A stretch of 5,991 bases of DNA from Patescibacteria group bacterium (GTDB taxonomy: Bacteria; Patescibacteriota; Minisyncoccia; Minisyncoccales; Staskawiczbacteraceae), in contig JAHIEB010000070.1 in the NCBI GenBank assembly GCA_018894075.1, positions 1-5,991 on the forward strand. The letters run 5' to 3'. This document shows positions 4,784 through 5,991 of this stretch, piece after piece (position 1 is the stretch's first letter; each line of letters begins with the position of its first letter). Under the pieces are notes generated by a model that was not told the origin of the DNA, did not search any database, and saw nothing but the letters and a program-made list of their open reading frames with translations. The position numbers were made by a program, and so were the translations under genes.

Positions 4784-5991
4784 GAAATACCTTTTTAAAG
4801 ATATATGAGGCTTCAGGGGACTTCATGGCCGCTGCAATCAAAAAGTAAAAGCAAAATCCCAGAATGCCTGATGTTCCTGCCTGCAAAACTAGAAACCAGA
4901 ATCTGTTTGTTCCTGTAAACCCTCCTAATCCCTGCCTGACAAGATAAGTAAAAACAACAGCAGCGCCTGAAGCTATTATTATCCTAACAAAAGAATGCAT
5001 AATTTCTTTGAAAGGAAAGTCTTTCCTAAAGAAGAATATGAGTAATAGAAGCTGAATGATTGAATTCAAGGATAAGGCAATGGCCAATCCGACAACCTCT
5101 AGATTGTGCATTCCTTGCACATCCAACAGCAAGGAAACAGCATTAGACACGATATTGCTAAAAGAGAACAGCCAGACAAATAAATACCCGAACAGCACAG
5201 TGCTGGCAACGCTTAAAATACTGACCAAGGCGGGAATTATTGTATTGTGCATTGAATAAAAGGTCTTGGCTAAAAGATATATCAATCCTCCAGCAAACAA
5301 GCCGAACATTAAAAGCCCGAAGCAGGCTGCTGTCAGCTTGGTGTCAGACCAATTAAACCTTCCTGCTCCGAATACAATCCTTACCAGCTGGGCTCTCAAA
5401 AGAAAAGCGATAGCAGAAGCAGGAATTATTAAAAACAATATCTGCCTAAAAGCAGAAGAGAACTTTCTTAAAAGCTCTTTTTTATCCCCCCTTGAATAAT
5501 CCAAAGACATTGACGGGAAAACAGCTGTTGAAAAAGGAATGGCTATCAACCCTATAATCGGCAAAGACAAGTCATTGGCCAGATTAAATATGCCTATTGA
5601 GCCTGCTGCCAGCCCTGAACCGATGATAGTAATGATTATTAAATTGATTTGGCTTGCAGCCAGGCCGACAGCCCGGGGCAGAGCCAGTTTAATTGTTAAG
5701 AGTAATTCCTTGTCCTTGAAACTAAATAATCTAGAAAACCTAAACCCTACTTTGAATAATGCCGGCAATTGAATAAGCAAATGCAAACCAGCTCCAAGAA
5801 CGATTCCCCAGGCCAATCCTGAAATCCCGAATAGGGGAACAAAAAACACTATTCCGACAATGCTTCCTAAATTATAGAAGACAGGGGCTAAGGCTGTAAT
5901 TAAAAACTTCTGAAAAACCCTTAAAACAGCTGAAATCAGGTTGCTTATGCCCATCAATATGGGACTCAATAGCATAATTCTCGTTAACAGG
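4770..5991 (-). CDS. murJ: Lipid II flippase MurJ, C-terminal part (5' end outside window)
   Basis: The reading frame is open to the right edge and about 407 codons are visible, so roughly the first 110-130 residues of a protein of about 520 are missing. MurJ is a MOP-superfamily polytopic membrane protein that moves lipid II across the cytoplasmic membrane for peptidoglycan synthesis. Family segments are recognisable: LTRIMLLSP at the edge (the end of a conserved helix), FGISGLAWG, ALPRAVGLAASQINL, FNLANDLSLPIIGL, ISTA-type FSTAVFPSMS, GAGRFNWSDTKLTA and YSMHNTIIPALVS. Many hydrophobic helices alternate with short basic loops such as SRGDKKELLRK, and the fragment ends in a helix plus a short basic tail, KKVFHVRY. 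The ATG at 5975 is internal, not the true start. The stop codon TAG at 4772-4770 lies 14 bases inside lepA, which suggests translational coupling of the two genes. Confidence 0.92.
   Translation of the reverse strand, partial: LLTRIMLLSPILMGISNLISAVLRVFQKFLITALAPVFYNLGSIVGIVFFVPLFGISGLAWGIVLGAGLHLLIQLPALFKVGFRFSRLFSFKDKELLLTIKLALPRAVGLAASQINLIIITIIGSGLAAGSIGIFNLANDLSLPIIGLIAIPFSTAVFPSMSLDYSRGDKKELLRKFSSAFRQILFLIIPASAIAFLLRAQLVRIVFGAGRFNWSDTKLTAACFGLLMFGLFAGGLIYLLAKTFYSMHNTIIPALVSILSVASTVLFGYLFVWLFSFSNIVSNAVSLLLDVQGMHNLEVVGLAIALSLNSIIQLLLLIFFFRKDFPFKEIMHSFVRIIIASGAAVVFTYLVRQGLGGFTGTNRFWFLVLQAGTSGILGFCFYFLIAAAMKSPEASYIFKKVFHVRY

Noticed and set aside
1..5991. CRISPR arrays, insertion sequences, transposases, or toxin-antitoxin genes
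   Set aside because: I searched by eye for regularly spaced repeats, terminal inverted repeats and typical small gene pairs and saw none.

Overview
The window reads as a piece of a small, compact bacterial genome, most likely a member of the Patescibacteria (Candidate Phyla Radiation). This assignment is inferred from protein style (the EF4 G2 region reading GITIKLKPVR, the MurJ fragment, a Cys-rich small-protein family, tight gene packing). It rests on no ribosomal RNA or database match. All genes I accept lie on the minus strand, so transcription runs from high to low coordinates. TGA is used as an ordinary stop codon.

Right half (about 2700-5991), housekeeping: a MurJ lipid II flippase, cut by the window end, overlaps the start of lepA (elongation factor 4) by 14 bases. 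Directly after lepA comes a promoter-like sequence and three tRNA genes: an initiator-type tRNA (CAT), a second CAT tRNA (elongator Met, or possibly Ile2) and tRNA-Asp (GTC). None encodes CCA. A rho-independent terminator follows tRNA-Asp. The initiator tRNA has all its stems but departs from the usual bacterial pattern at several diagnostic places.

Middle (about 2180-2660): a hairpin with a 10-bp outer stem, then an AT-rich gene for a small protein with two CxxC pairs. Next is a good sigma70-type promoter (TTGTAA, 17 bp, TATAAT), and then a second gene of the same family. The two proteins are clear paralogues (about 45% identical by hand alignment), but their genes differ strongly in base composition.

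Left part (1-2157): the promoter-proximal CxxC protein gene is followed after 32 bases by a divergent GTP cyclohydrolase II (RibA-like) gene. That gene is joined by a 4-base ATGA overlap to orotidine 5'-phosphate decarboxylase (pyrF), which is joined by another ATGA overlap to a guanylate kinase-like P-loop gene running off the left edge. This looks like one translationally coupled operon whose enzymes handle GTP, OMP and probably GMP, with a zinc-ribbon-like partner. Its purpose is not evident: the other riboflavin and pyrimidine genes are absent from the window, and the cyclohydrolase is altered near the catalytic site. It is the best candidate here for an undescribed nucleotide-related system.
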